Below, piece after piece: positions 1 through 6,920 of a stretch of 16,034 nt of DNA. The stretch covers positions 1 through 16,034 of the forward strand of contig JACPQH010000035.1 of assembly GCA_016190585.1 (NCBI GenBank), read 5' to 3'. Source of the stretch: Chloroflexota bacterium (GTDB lineage: Bacteria; Chloroflexota; Dehalococcoidia; Dehalococcoidales; RBG-16-60-22). The translations under genes were made by a program, and so were the position numbers. Under the pieces are notes generated by a model. That model made no database searches and was not told the origin of the DNA. It saw nothing but the letters and a program-made list of their open reading frames with translations. The stretch's first letter is position 1. Each line of letters opens with the position of its first letter.

Positions 1-1005
1 CCCAAGGGCGACCGCAGCCTCTCGCCGAGCCAGCAGCAAGACCCCGACCTGTACGTGCGCATCACCGGCCGTAACGCCGAGGGCATCACGGTCAGCGGCG
101 CCAAGGCGCACATCACCGGCGCGGTGAACTCGCACGGCCACCTGGTGATGCCCACCGCCTCCATGAAGAAGGAAGACGCCGACTACGCGGTCGCCTTTTA
201 CGTACCGATAGACGCTCCCGGCGTCACCCACATCTTCGGCCGCCAGACCAACGACACCCGGAAGTGCGACTGCGTCCTGGACCAGGGCAACGCCGAGTAC
301 GGCATCGTCGGCGGGGAGGCCCTCATCGTTCTCGACAACGTTTTCGTGCCCTGGAAGCACGTCTTCATGTGCGGGGAGTTCGAGTTCGCCTATGATATGG
401 TGGAGCGGTTCGCCACGGCGCACCGTCAGAACTACGGCGGCTGCAAGGTCGGCCTGGCCGATGTCATCATCGGGGCGTCTTACGCGCTGGCCGAGGCGCA
501 GGGTACCGGGCGGGCGGCCCACGTCCGCGACAAGCTGGCGGAGATGGCGCACCTTGCCGAGTCGCTGTACTGCTGCTCCATCGCCTGCTCCTGCCAGGGT
601 TACGCCCTGCCGGCCGGCAACTACATGGCCGACCCCCTGCTGGCTAATGTCAGCAAGCTGAACGTCACTCGCAACGTCTACGAGATCGCCCGCATCGCCC
701 AGGACCTGACCGGCGGCCTGCTGGCCACCATGCCCTCCGAGGCTGACTGGCAGGACCCGAAGATAGGCAAATACGTGGACAAGTACCTGAAAGGCGTCGC
801 CGGCGTGCCCGCGGCCACCCGGATGCGCCTCATCCGCCTGCTGGAGGCCATGACCTGCGGCACGGCGCTGGTTGAGTCGATGCACGGCGCCGGTTCGCCC
901 CAGGCCCTTAAAATCATGATCGAGCGGCGGGCCAACTTCCCCCGGAAGAAGCAGCTTGCCGAGCGGCTCTCGAAAATCGGCGAGACGCCCCGCTTTGTCG
1001 TCTAG
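1..1005 (+). CDS. 4-hydroxybutyryl-CoA dehydratase / vinylacetyl-CoA isomerase family protein (5'-truncated)
   Basis: The frame is open from base 1, so the true start lies upstream; 334 residues are visible of a family usually near 490. The fragment opens with PKGDRS and continues with GAKAHITGAVNSH and NSHGHLVMPT, typical of the HpaB-fold 4-hydroxybutyryl-CoA dehydratase group. At 421-444 it carries AHRQNYGGCKVG. The His and Cys seven residues apart match the two [4Fe-4S] ligands His292 and Cys299 of Clostridium AbfD, and the Tyr between them matches catalytic Tyr296. The other two cluster cysteines would lie outside the window. A C-terminal VESMHGAGSP segment (around 870-900) probably holds the conserved active-site Glu. 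The known family reaction dehydrates 4-hydroxybutyryl-CoA to crotonyl-CoA using FAD and the cluster. The cluster ligands argue against a plain aromatic FAD monooxygenase of the same fold. The exact substrate is inferred. Confidence 0.85.
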   Translation, partial: PKGDRSLSPSQQQDPDLYVRITGRNAEGITVSGAKAHITGAVNSHGHLVMPTASMKKEDADYAVAFYVPIDAPGVTHIFGRQTNDTRKCDCVLDQGNAEYGIVGGEALIVLDNVFVPWKHVFMCGEFEFAYDMVERFATAHRQNYGGCKVGLADVIIGASYALAEAQGTGRAAHVRDKLAEMAHLAESLYCCSIACSCQGYALPAGNYMADPLLANVSKLNVTRNVYEIARIAQDLTGGLLATMPSEADWQDPKIGKYVDKYLKGVAGVPAATRMRLIRLLEAMTCGTALVESMHGAGSPQALKIMIERRANFPRKKQLAERLSKIGETPRFVV

Positions 1006-1006
1006 C

Positions 1007-1339
1007 GTGTCCGCGGTGGCCCGTAAAACCAGGGTGGCCCTGAAGTACTGCGGCTGCTGTAACCCGGCGGTCGACCTGTCACGTATCGCCGCGCACCTGG
1101 TCAAGGAGGCCGGGCCGGGGAGCTACGAGATGGTCAGTCTGACAGCCGGGGAAGTAGATGTCGTGGTCGTCCTGTGCGGCTGTCCGCGCGCCTGCGGCGA
1201 CAAAGCGGCGGTCAGGGCTGGAGCCGGGCGCTTTATCGTGGTCGCCGGCGAGCGCGTCGAGGGGGAGCCCGTGCCGGGAGACCGCCTGCCCGAAGAGGTA
1301 GCGTCGAGGCTTGTCAGGATGTTAGCCGTTATAAAATAA
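1007..1339 (+). CDS. Small cysteine-rich protein of unknown function, coupled to the dehydratase gene
   Basis: I do not recognise a function. The GTG at 1007 lies one base after the dehydratase stop (1003-1005), which suggests translational coupling; GTG at 1016 is an alternative, and neither has a clear ribosome binding site. The frame is open further upstream, but that part only overlaps the dehydratase. The product is about 110 residues. An N-terminal KYCGCCNPAVD motif and a central LCGCPRACGDK motif give six closely spaced cysteines in two clusters, suggesting metal or Fe-S binding or redox chemistry (inference). A hydrophobic VDVVVVL strand precedes the second cluster, and no signal peptide or membrane helix is seen. 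The tight spacing suggests a role linked to the [4Fe-4S] dehydratase, for example cluster delivery or redox maintenance, but the sequence does not prove this. Confidence 0.7.
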   Translation: MSAVARKTRVALKYCGCCNPAVDLSRIAAHLVKEAGPGSYEMVSLTAGEVDVVVVLCGCPRACGDKAAVRAGAGRFIVVAGERVEGEPVPGDRLPEEVASRLVRMLAVIK

Positions 1340-1411
1340 AGGCTGTCCGCAAACTGGTTGTCATCCCGCGATACCAGTGCTCGGGTACGAAAATACGTAT
1401 ACATTCCAGTC

Positions 1412-1450
1412 CCTTCTCCCTTGAAGGGAGAAGGCTAGGATGAGGGTGAC
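1412..1450. repeat. Palindromic REP-like element with GGCTAGGATGAGGGTGA tail
   Basis: Arms CCTTCTCCCTT (1412-1422) and AAGGGAGAAGG (1424-1434) are perfectly complementary around a single G. The adjoining tail to about 1450 (GGCTAGGATGAGGGTGA) resembles the widely scattered bacterial intergenic repeat whose reverse complement begins TCACCCTCATCC. It could fold on transcripts from either strand, but no T-tract follows on either side, so an interspersed repeat is more likely than a terminator. Copy number elsewhere in the genome cannot be seen from this window. Confidence 0.5.
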
Positions 1451-1490
1451 CAAGGGGCGAGGAGATATTCATAGCCAGCTAGGGAAGCAA

Positions 1491-1558
1491 GTCAGAAGTA
1501 GCGAAGAATATCCGGTTCCCCGGGGTCAGACGGATGCTTCGCGGCCTCTCGGCACGAC
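1491..1558. repeat. Degenerate inverted repeat (AGCGAAGAAT type)
   Basis: Left arm GCGAAGAATATCCG (1501-1514) pairs imperfectly with CGGATGCTTCGC (1531-1542), with a two-base insertion in the left arm. Outer segments GTCAGAAGTA (1491-1500) and the GGCACGAC ending at 1558 look like decayed outer ends of the common intergenic repeat built on TCATTCTGAGCGAAGCGAAGAATC. A CCCCGGGG palindrome (1518-1525) sits at the centre. It is probably an eroded non-autonomous repeat. The family assignment is from memory of such repeats. Confidence 0.35.
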
Positions 1559-1583
1559 ATCTTCACACAGCCTCGAACACAGC

Positions 1584-2651
1584 CTACAGCCGGTACTCCA
1601 CGTACTCCGTCTCGCAGGGGTTTCCGTAGGCCGCGTGGATTTTACCCGCCTTCGGCTGGCAGATGATAGCCGCCAGTGTCACCATGTGGCGCTCGGGCGG
1701 GTCGTCCTGGTCGGCGTGGCGGCAAATCGCGTCCGGGTAGTCGTTATGGTCGGCCATCAGCTTCTTCATCACGTCCACCGAAAGCTTGCCGCGGTGTTTC
1801 TCCATAAGCTCCGTCATGCGGTGCGCCCTGAGGAAGGAGTCCGGGGCGAACTGCCCCATGGTGTCGCTGCTGCGGAAGCGGTCGGTCAGGCAGTGGTTCG
1901 AGTGTGCCAGGATGCCCCGCTCCGGGTAGAGAAAACCGATGTCATCGGGCGTGGCTTCGACGTCGATGATATCGCCGTCGGCGGTGGCGAACAGGTAGTT
2001 GCCGGATGAGGCCCGCTTGGCGTTCCAGATGAGGCCGACGGCGTCCGCCAGGTTCTTCTGGCGCAGCGCCTGGCACATGATCACTGGGAAGCGCGGCACG
2101 CCGACCCGTGAAGCGGTCGTGGTAATCAGGTTGCCCTGCTCCGCGATGCCCGCCGCGTTGATGCCCACCAGACCGAACTGGCCGACATAGGTGAGCGACA
2201 GGTATTCCGGCCCTTTCAGCGGTTTTACGCGCAGTACCACCAGCTCCAGTCCGGGTGCCCAGTCCAGGTTCTGCGCGGTGAAGGTCTCGCCGTCCGCCGT
2301 GGCCTCGCCGGTGGCCGCCGCCGAGGTGCAGCCCGCCAGCTTGGCGTAGTACAGTCCGAGCTCGGTTATGGTCTGGAGAAAAAAGGCCTCATCGAAGCCG
2401 ATGCCGGCGCCCTCGCCCAAACCGGTTACCTCTTCAATAATGTCCGGCCCGAAATCTCTCACCGGGGGCAGGAACGCCTGGGCGGCGGCTACAATCCCGG
2501 CGCGGCTGGCCCTGGGATTGGCCGCGTTGATGCGTTTTACCCAGAAATCAACCGTCCTTTTGATTGTCTCCGAGCAGGCCTCGCCGTACTGCCGGCCGAT
2601 CTCGCGCGGCGTTCCGCGCAGCTCGATAAGCTCCAGGGGATCCTTACCCAT
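1584..2651 (-). CDS. Peptidase C45 / acyl-CoA:6-aminopenicillanate acyltransferase family Ntn-hydrolase
   Basis: The product is 355 residues, a normal length for this family. The N-terminal ELRGTPREIGRQYGE matches the usual opening of C45 proteins. The autocatalytic site is Gly107-Cys108 in LAGCTSAAA. In this family cleavage before that Cys exposes it as the N-terminal nucleophile. QNLDWAP shortly after is the conserved Asn-Asp segment, and GQFGLVGINAAGIA follows. The ATG at 2651 has an AGGAGG ribosome binding site (2658-2663) six bases away. No signal peptide is seen, so it is probably cytoplasmic. Family members hydrolyse or transfer amide-linked acyl groups; the substrate here is unknown. 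It lies 99 bp downstream of cobU with its own candidate promoter, so it need not belong to the B12 operon. Penicillin biosynthesis is not implied. Confidence 0.85.
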   Translation of the reverse strand: MGKDPLELIELRGTPREIGRQYGEACSETIKRTVDFWVKRINAANPRASRAGIVAAAQAFLPPVRDFGPDIIEEVTGLGEGAGIGFDEAFFLQTITELGLYYAKLAGCTSAAATGEATADGETFTAQNLDWAPGLELVVLRVKPLKGPEYLSLTYVGQFGLVGINAAGIAEQGNLITTTASRVGVPRFPVIMCQALRQKNLADAVGLIWNAKRASSGNYLFATADGDIIDVEATPDDIGFLYPERGILAHSNHCLTDRFRSSDTMGQFAPDSFLRAHRMTELMEKHRGKLSVDVMKKLMADHNDYPDAICRHADQDDPPERHMVTLAAIICQPKAGKIHAAYGNPCETEYVEYRL

Positions 2652-2680
2652 TTTACGCCTCCTCCCGACTGATTTACTTT

Positions 2681-2710
2681 ATATGAAACTATACCGGGGT
2701 AGGTTGTCAA
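2681..2710 (-). promoter_or_regulatory. Candidate promoter for the C45-family gene
   Basis: On the minus strand a perfect -35 hexamer TTGACA (2705-2710) is followed after 18 bp by TCATAT (2681-2686), a weak -10 in an AT-rich patch. The start codon is 30 bp further on. The -35 is strong and the -10 poor, so this is tentative. I see no clear terminator between cobU and this point. Confidence 0.35.
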
Positions 2711-2750
2711 GTGCCGGCGGCGCCGGGGTAAAGGCACCGGTCCCGGTAAG

Positions 2751-3296
2751 CTATCGGGGCTTGATTTTAAGCGGGACGCCGGACACCATGAAGAAGACCT
2801 GGTCGGCCTCACGGCACAGCGCCTGGTTGGCCTTGCCCAGCAGGTCGCGGTAAAGGCGGCTGACCGGGTCCGCCGGTACCAGCCCCAGCCCGACTTCATT
2901 GGTAACGATAATGAAGCCGGCTGCCGTCTGTTTCATGCAGTCCGTGATACCGGCGACTTCCGCCATGACCCCGGCCTCCATGGCAGCGTCCCCGGTACCG
3001 GGCGGGCAGGCCAGCAGGACGTTGCTTACCAGCAGGGTGATGCAGTCGATGACCACTGTCGGCTCGTTAGCCCGGCTCTGCGCCACCTGCTCCCCGATGC
3101 GATGCGTCGCTTCCAGCGTCCGCCATCCCGGGGGCCGGTCCTGGCGGTGTTTTTCGATGCGCTGGCGCATCTCGTCGTCGCCGGGAAAGGCGGTGGCCAC
3201 GAACAGGACCGGCTGCGGCGATTTCAGGGCGAGCTCCTGGGCGAAGCTGCTCTTGCCGCTCCGGGCGCCGCCGGTGACCAGGGTGTTGAGCCTCAC
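2751..3296 (-). CDS. cobU: Adenosylcobinamide kinase / adenosylcobinamide-phosphate guanylyltransferase
   Basis: CobU phosphorylates adenosylcobinamide and then transfers GMP to give adenosylcobinamide-GDP, the activated half that CobS uses. I chose the GTG at 3296, whose bases overlap the htpX stop as GTGA; this gives 181 residues, the normal family length. The frame is open to 3329, but that extension lies inside htpX and would add 11 non-conserved residues. The P-loop is TGGARSGKSSF (residues 8-18). The segment RIEKHRQDRPPGW follows, with His50 in the position of the guanylylated His46 of Salmonella CobU. FIIVTNEVGLGLVP and DLLGKANQALC are further conserved CobU blocks. It is the last B12 gene of the operon, separated from cobC by the zinc ribbon, lemA and htpX genes. 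Confidence 0.95.
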   Translation of the reverse strand: MRLNTLVTGGARSGKSSFAQELALKSPQPVLFVATAFPGDDEMRQRIEKHRQDRPPGWRTLEATHRIGEQVAQSRANEPTVVIDCITLLVSNVLLACPPGTGDAAMEAGVMAEVAGITDCMKQTAAGFIIVTNEVGLGLVPADPVSRLYRDLLGKANQALCREADQVFFMVSGVPLKIKPR

Positions 3297-4486
3297 GCCG
3301 CCGGGTGCCGCTCGCCGCAGGCCGGGCACCTGACCTCGGGTCCCTTGTAGTCAGGCGGGATCTTCAGCCTGGTGCCGCAGCCGCAGTCGATTATCCGGTA
3401 GTGCTCCAGTCGCTGCACGAGGTCGGTGGTCTCGCGGGTGCGTTCCAGCCTGGCCGGCGCTTCCTCGCGGGAAGGGGCGCGCAGCGGGGCGACGCCGGCG
3501 GCGGCCAGCGCCGAGGGCGGCATGACATTCCCCCCGTGGACCTGCTGGAAGGAGCGCGCGTAGTCGGCGTAGGAGGCCCCGCCCATGGCGCGGAGTATGC
3601 GCACCCTTTCCGAAATCGGCGGGTGCGTGCTCGACCAGTCATTGGCCTCCCGCCCCTTCTTGCGGAAGGGGTTGACGGTATACATCGGGGCGGTGGCCTG
3701 GTTGGCCTTCTTCATCTGGGCGGAGGAACCGGCGATTTTTTCCAGCGCCGAGGCCAGGCCCTCGGGGTATCTCGTGTAGAGGGCCGAGGAGGCGTCCGCC
3801 AGGTACTCGCGGCGGCGCGAGATGGCGAAGTACAGGAGCTGGGCGGCGATGGGGGCCAGTATCATCAGCACCAGGCCGACCACCAGGAGGATTATCTGCC
3901 CCTGCCCGCCCCCGCGCCGCGAGTCCCGCCGTCCCCCGCTCATCCCGCTGAAAAGCAGCATCCGGCTGGCGTACCAGGCCAGGATGACGATGGTGCCCAG
4001 CAGGATGCCGGCCACGGACATCAGCAGGACGTCGCGGTTCTTGATATGGGCGACTTCATGCCCGACGACGCCCTGGAGCTCGTCGCGGTTGGTCATCTCC
4101 AGGAGCCCCGAGGTCACGGCCAGGGAGGCCTTCTGCGGGGAGCGGCCGGTGGCGAAGGCGTTGGGCGCGGGGTCGTCGATGATGTAGACATCCGGCAGCT
4201 TCTCCAGGCCCGAGGCGATCTTCATCTCCTCGACGATGTTGTAGAGGCGCGGGTGATCATCCGGCCCGATGCGGCGGGCCCCCGATACCGCGAGCAATAT
4301 GCTATCGCCCTGGAAATAGGCGACCAGGTTCATGACAAGCCAGATAACCAGGGCGATTACCAGGCCGGCGGCGCCGCTTTCAAAGAAATAGATGCCCAGG
4401 AAGTAGCCGACCGCCAGCAAGAGCAGCCCCATCGACACGGTAAGCAGGATGGAGCGTAACCGGTTCTCCCTAATCTGTTCCCACAT
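3293..4486 (-). CDS. htpX: HtpX-type membrane zinc metalloprotease with C-terminal zinc ribbon
   Basis: This is an M48 membrane protease of 397 residues, about 100 longer than typical HtpX. Two hydrophobic helices near residues 13-32 and 40-57 are followed by VVGHEVAHIKNRD, with zinc ligands His143 and His147 and catalytic Glu144. REYLADASSA supplies the third ligand, Glu227. Two further helices lie around 155-175 and 198-222, with a Gly/Arg-rich loop between them. The extra C-terminus contains CGC (368-370) and CPAC (387-390), a probable four-cysteine zinc ribbon that would face the cytoplasm. The ATG directly follows the lemA stop (TAG then ATG), and the stop overlaps the cobU start. HtpX degrades damaged membrane proteins in E. 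coli. The lemA-htpX pairing is common; its place inside a B12 operon is not. Confidence 0.93.
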   Translation of the reverse strand: MWEQIRENRLRSILLTVSMGLLLLAVGYFLGIYFFESGAAGLVIALVIWLVMNLVAYFQGDSILLAVSGARRIGPDDHPRLYNIVEEMKIASGLEKLPDVYIIDDPAPNAFATGRSPQKASLAVTSGLLEMTNRDELQGVVGHEVAHIKNRDVLLMSVAGILLGTIVILAWYASRMLLFSGMSGGRRDSRRGGGQGQIILLVVGLVLMILAPIAAQLLYFAISRRREYLADASSALYTRYPEGLASALEKIAGSSAQMKKANQATAPMYTVNPFRKKGREANDWSSTHPPISERVRILRAMGGASYADYARSFQQVHGGNVMPPSALAAAGVAPLRAPSREEAPARLERTRETTDLVQRLEHYRIIDCGCGTRLKIPPDYKGPEVRCPACGERHPAA

Positions 4487-5050
4487 CTAGCTGAAGCTGA
4501 CTTTGGGCGCTTCCCGTTCTTCCGCCAGCTTGACCTCGAAAAACTCGGCGTTTTTGAACCCGGTCATGCCGGCAACCATGTTCGAGGGGAACATCTGGAT
4601 CTTGTTGTTCAGGTGCAAGACCGAGTCGTTATAGAACTGGCGGGAGAAACCTATCTTGTTCTCGGTTGAGGTCAGCTCCTCCTGCAAGGCCAGGAAGTTC
4701 TGGTTGGCCTTGAGGTTGGGATAGTTCTCGGCCACGGCCAGCAGGCGGGCCAGTACCCCGCTCAGCTCGCCCTCGGCCTTGGCCCGGTCGGCGGCGCCGG
4801 CGGACGACATCTGGACGGCCATGTTGCGCGCCTTGGTCACGGCTTCCAGCGTCTGCCGCTCGTGCTGCATGTAGCCCCTGACGGTCTCAATCAGGTTGGG
4901 GATAAGGTCATGCCGCCGCTTGAGTTGGACGTCGATCTGCGCCCAGGCATTCTTGGTCTGGTTGCGCAGCCCTACCAGGCTATTGTAGGTGGCGATCATC
5001 ATGATAGCCATGATAACAATGATGCCGAGGATGACGTATAGCGCGATCAT
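4487..5050 (-). CDS. lemA: LemA family membrane protein
   Basis: The product is 187 residues, normal for LemA. An N-terminal membrane helix (about residues 3-21) is followed by the family core: NSLVGLRNQTKNAWAQID, then QLKRRHDLIPNLIETVRGY, YPNLKANQNF and ENKIGFSRQFYND, then NNKIQMFPSN near the end. The rest is helical and expected to lie outside the cytoplasm. The ATG at 5050 immediately follows the upstream TAA, with GGAGG nine bases before the stop-start junction. LemA proteins have no settled biochemical role but are commonly encoded beside HtpX-type proteases, as here. A role as partner or scaffold of the protease is inference. Confidence 0.93.
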   Translation of the reverse strand: MIALYVILGIIVIMAIMMIATYNSLVGLRNQTKNAWAQIDVQLKRRHDLIPNLIETVRGYMQHERQTLEAVTKARNMAVQMSSAGAADRAKAEGELSGVLARLLAVAENYPNLKANQNFLALQEELTSTENKIGFSRQFYNDSVLHLNNKIQMFPSNMVAGMTGFKNAEFFEVKLAEEREAPKVSFS

Positions 5051-5482
5051 TTACACCTCCGTACCGGGCTTCGTGCCTTTAAAGGTATCGCTGAGGAAGC
5101 TGAACACCTCGCCCTGGGGCTGCGCCTCCGTGCAGGGTTCGGGCGCGCACTGGTTAATAACGTGGCCCACCTCCCCGCCGTCAAACCACAGCCCGTCCCT
5201 TTGCGGGCAGACGTCGACAACGACCTGAGGCTCCCCGGCACCGGCCTTCTTCATCTGGCGGTGGCATATGGGGCACTTGTGCTTTTTCTCGCTGGTCACG
5301 GCCTCGGGTAGAGACAGCAGCCCGGCCAGAGGCGAGTCGCCCGCCCGGCGCCCCAGCGACTCCAGCAGCAGCTCAAGCTCGCCGGCGTCGAACCATACCC
5401 CGGAGCAGTTCGGGCAGAAGTCGAGCTCGATCCTGTTATGCTCGACCACTATCATGACCTTCTGACAGACCGGGCATATCAT
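5051..5482 (-). CDS. Double TFIIB-type zinc-ribbon protein, second ribbon incomplete
   Basis: This 143-residue soluble protein has two copies of a zf-TFIIB-like module. The first has Cys3, Cys6, Cys23 and Cys26 followed by GVWFDAGELE, a complete ligand set. The second has Cys70, Cys73 and Cys92, but the expected fourth Cys is Arg95 (CPQRDGLWFDGGEV), so it probably binds zinc poorly or not at all. The tail (about 110-143) is acidic, contains two more cysteines and ends without similarity I recognise. The ATG at 5482 has only a weak ribosome binding site. It sits 26 bp after cobC, and its stop abuts the lemA start. Zinc-ribbon genes of this kind often occur near membrane proteases; the function is unknown. 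Confidence 0.85.
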   Translation of the reverse strand: MICPVCQKVMIVVEHNRIELDFCPNCSGVWFDAGELELLLESLGRRAGDSPLAGLLSLPEAVTSEKKHKCPICHRQMKKAGAGEPQVVVDVCPQRDGLWFDGGEVGHVINQCAPEPCTEAQPQGEVFSFLSDTFKGTKPGTEV

Positions 5483-5508
5483 CTCGATATTAGTCTAAGT
5501 GCGCCGGG

Positions 5509-6168
5509 TCAGCCTGTCAAGGAGGGCGGTTCCTGGCTTCCCCGGGTCTCGCGCCCCAGGCACCCGCTTTCCGCCAGGTGCGAGGTATCGTTAAGCAAAC
5601 TGAGCACGGCGCCGCCCCGGTATACCTCCACGATGCTCAGGGATGCCAGGCTCAAGCGCAGCTTCCGGGAGTGCTCCAGGCCGATGCCGAGCAGGTTGCA
5701 GATGAGCAGGCGCAGCGGCCCGGCGTGGGTGATGACGCACCGGGTGCCTTCGGCGCTCGCGTTCAGCCGGGCAACGAACCGCGAGACGCGTTCATCGAGC
5801 TGGGCAAGGCTCTCGCCGCCGGGGAAACTCCGTTTCGTGCTCCAGCGGACCAGCAGGTCGTCCATTGTCGGGTCAAGCTTGATGATCTCGCCGTAGGTCA
5901 GCCCCTCGAACCGGCCGAAGTCGATCTCGTTCATTTCCGGAACGATGACGGGGGTAAGGCCGCGGGGTGAAGCGATGCATCCGGCGGTGACCACCGCCCG
6001 GCTCAGCCCGCTGGAGTAGACGGTGTCGATTTCCTCCCCGGACAGGCGGTCACGCAGGCGCTCGGCCTGCCTGATGCCGGCCGGGCTGAGCTTGACGTCG
6101 GTCGCGCCCCAGAACCGGGCGGCGCTGTTCATCTCGGTATCCCCGTGCCGGATAAGAAACAGCTTCAT
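5509..6168 (-). CDS. cobC: Alpha-ribazole phosphatase, histidine phosphatase superfamily
   Basis: CobC removes the 5'-phosphate of alpha-ribazole phosphate or adenosylcobalamin phosphate at the end of nucleotide-loop assembly. The 219-residue protein starts with the phosphatase signature LIRHGDTE, with His8 as the phosphorylated residue and Arg7 beside it. YSSGLSRAVVTA contributes Arg57, EIDFGRFEGLTYGEI the acidic residue (about Glu81), and ITHAGPLRLL the second His148. Sequence alone cannot separate CobC from phosphoglycerate-mutase relatives. Position decides it: the ATG lies two bases after the cobS stop, in a run with cobT, cobS and cobU. The last 25 or so residues are variable and probably disordered. 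Confidence 0.88.
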   Translation of the reverse strand: MKLFLIRHGDTEMNSAARFWGATDVKLSPAGIRQAERLRDRLSGEEIDTVYSSGLSRAVVTAGCIASPRGLTPVIVPEMNEIDFGRFEGLTYGEIIKLDPTMDDLLVRWSTKRSFPGGESLAQLDERVSRFVARLNASAEGTRCVITHAGPLRLLICNLLGIGLEHSRKLRLSLASLSIVEVYRGGAVLSLLNDTSHLAESGCLGRETRGSQEPPSLTG

Positions 6169-6170
6169 CG

Positions 6171-6920
6171 CTAAATAAGCTGGAAGCGCGCCAGCAGGAT
6201 AGCCAGCACCAGCACGCCTGTCTCGGTGATCTCGTTGATCGCGCCGTAGGTGTCGCCGGTAAGCCCGGCGAAGTTGCCCCGGAAGTAAGACGCGAGGATT
6301 ACCGTCATCAACCAGACACCGAAAAGCAGGGCCAGGCCGCTCAGCCGGAAGACAGGCAGCAGCAGGACGAGCAGGCCGACCGTGATAAGGGTGGCAATCA
6401 GGAACCGGGACAGCGTGGCGCCCTCCTTGAACGTTTTCCCCAGGCCCGAGGGGCGCGCGTAGGGATAGGCGAAGATAGCGTAAACCATTGCCCAGCGGCT
6501 GGCGACCGGCATGAAAATCAGCACCATCGTCAGTAAGGCCGGCGGTATGCTGTTAAGCGAGATGTATTTGACCAGGAGGACGAGAATCAGGCCGATAACG
6601 CCGAAAGCGCCGGAGCGGCTGTCGCGCATCACCTGCCAGCGTTCCTCCACTGTACGGTGGCCGGCGAGCCCGTCACAGGTATCGGCGAGCCCGTCCAGGT
6701 GCATCGCCCCGGTTATCACCACCAGCGCGACAATCACCAGGGCGTTGGCGAGCGCGTCCGGCAAGAGAAAAGCCAGTACCCAGCTCAGGCCGGCCAGGAT
6801 GAGCCCGATGATAAAACCCACCAGAGGGAAATAGGTAACCGCCCCGGCGATCTCCCCCGGCCTGGTGGCGCGTCGGATGGGAATAGTAGTGAGCAGCTGC
6901 AGCGCCGCCAGCAAGCTCAA
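6171..6920 (-). CDS. cobS: Cobalamin synthase (adenosylcobinamide-GDP ribazoletransferase)
   Basis: CobS is the inner-membrane enzyme that joins adenosylcobinamide-GDP to alpha-ribazole or its phosphate. The 249-residue product is of normal length and very hydrophobic, with about six membrane segments. The diagnostic block GAMHLDGLADTCDGLAG spans residues 71-87, with the metal-binding Asp residues, followed by MRDSRSGAFGVIG. GNFAGLTGDTYGAINE near the C-terminus is the second conserved CobS block. The start is a TTG at 6920 that overlaps the cobT stop (TTGA); the N-terminus LLAALQLLTTIPI then aligns with the family. An alternative TTG lies two codons in. Tight coupling to cobT matches their consecutive roles. 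Confidence 0.95.
   Translation of the reverse strand: MSLLAALQLLTTIPIRRATRPGEIAGAVTYFPLVGFIIGLILAGLSWVLAFLLPDALANALVIVALVVITGAMHLDGLADTCDGLAGHRTVEERWQVMRDSRSGAFGVIGLILVLLVKYISLNSIPPALLTMVLIFMPVASRWAMVYAIFAYPYARPSGLGKTFKEGATLSRFLIATLITVGLLVLLLPVFRLSGLALLFGVWLMTVILASYFRGNFAGLTGDTYGAINEITETGVLVLAILLARFQLI

Larger units (their letters stand above)
1340..1583. other. Non-coding convergent intergenic stretch with degenerate repeats
   Basis: These 244 bases lie between the plus-strand cysteine-rich gene and the minus-strand C45-family gene, whose stop is at 1584-1586. A plus-strand open frame from 1440 runs through the C45 gene and looks like an antisense shadow. The stretch holds a perfect 11-bp-arm palindrome (1412-1434) and an imperfect inverted repeat (1491-1558), annotated separately. 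I see no transposase fragment and no convincing intrinsic terminator with a T-run on either strand. Confidence 0.6.

Noticed and set aside
1412..1434. Perfect palindrome as an intrinsic terminator
   Set aside because: No T-run follows on either strand; the adjoining tail fits an interspersed repeat better.
1440..2009. Plus-strand open frame of 189 codons over the repeat and the C45 gene
   Set aside because: Most of it is antisense to the C45-family gene, and it begins inside a repeat.
3305..4459. Long plus-strand open frame (384 codons) opposite htpX
   Set aside because: It is fully antisense to a clear HtpX, has Gly/His/Asp-rich composition typical of the reverse of a GC-rich gene, and shows no known motif.
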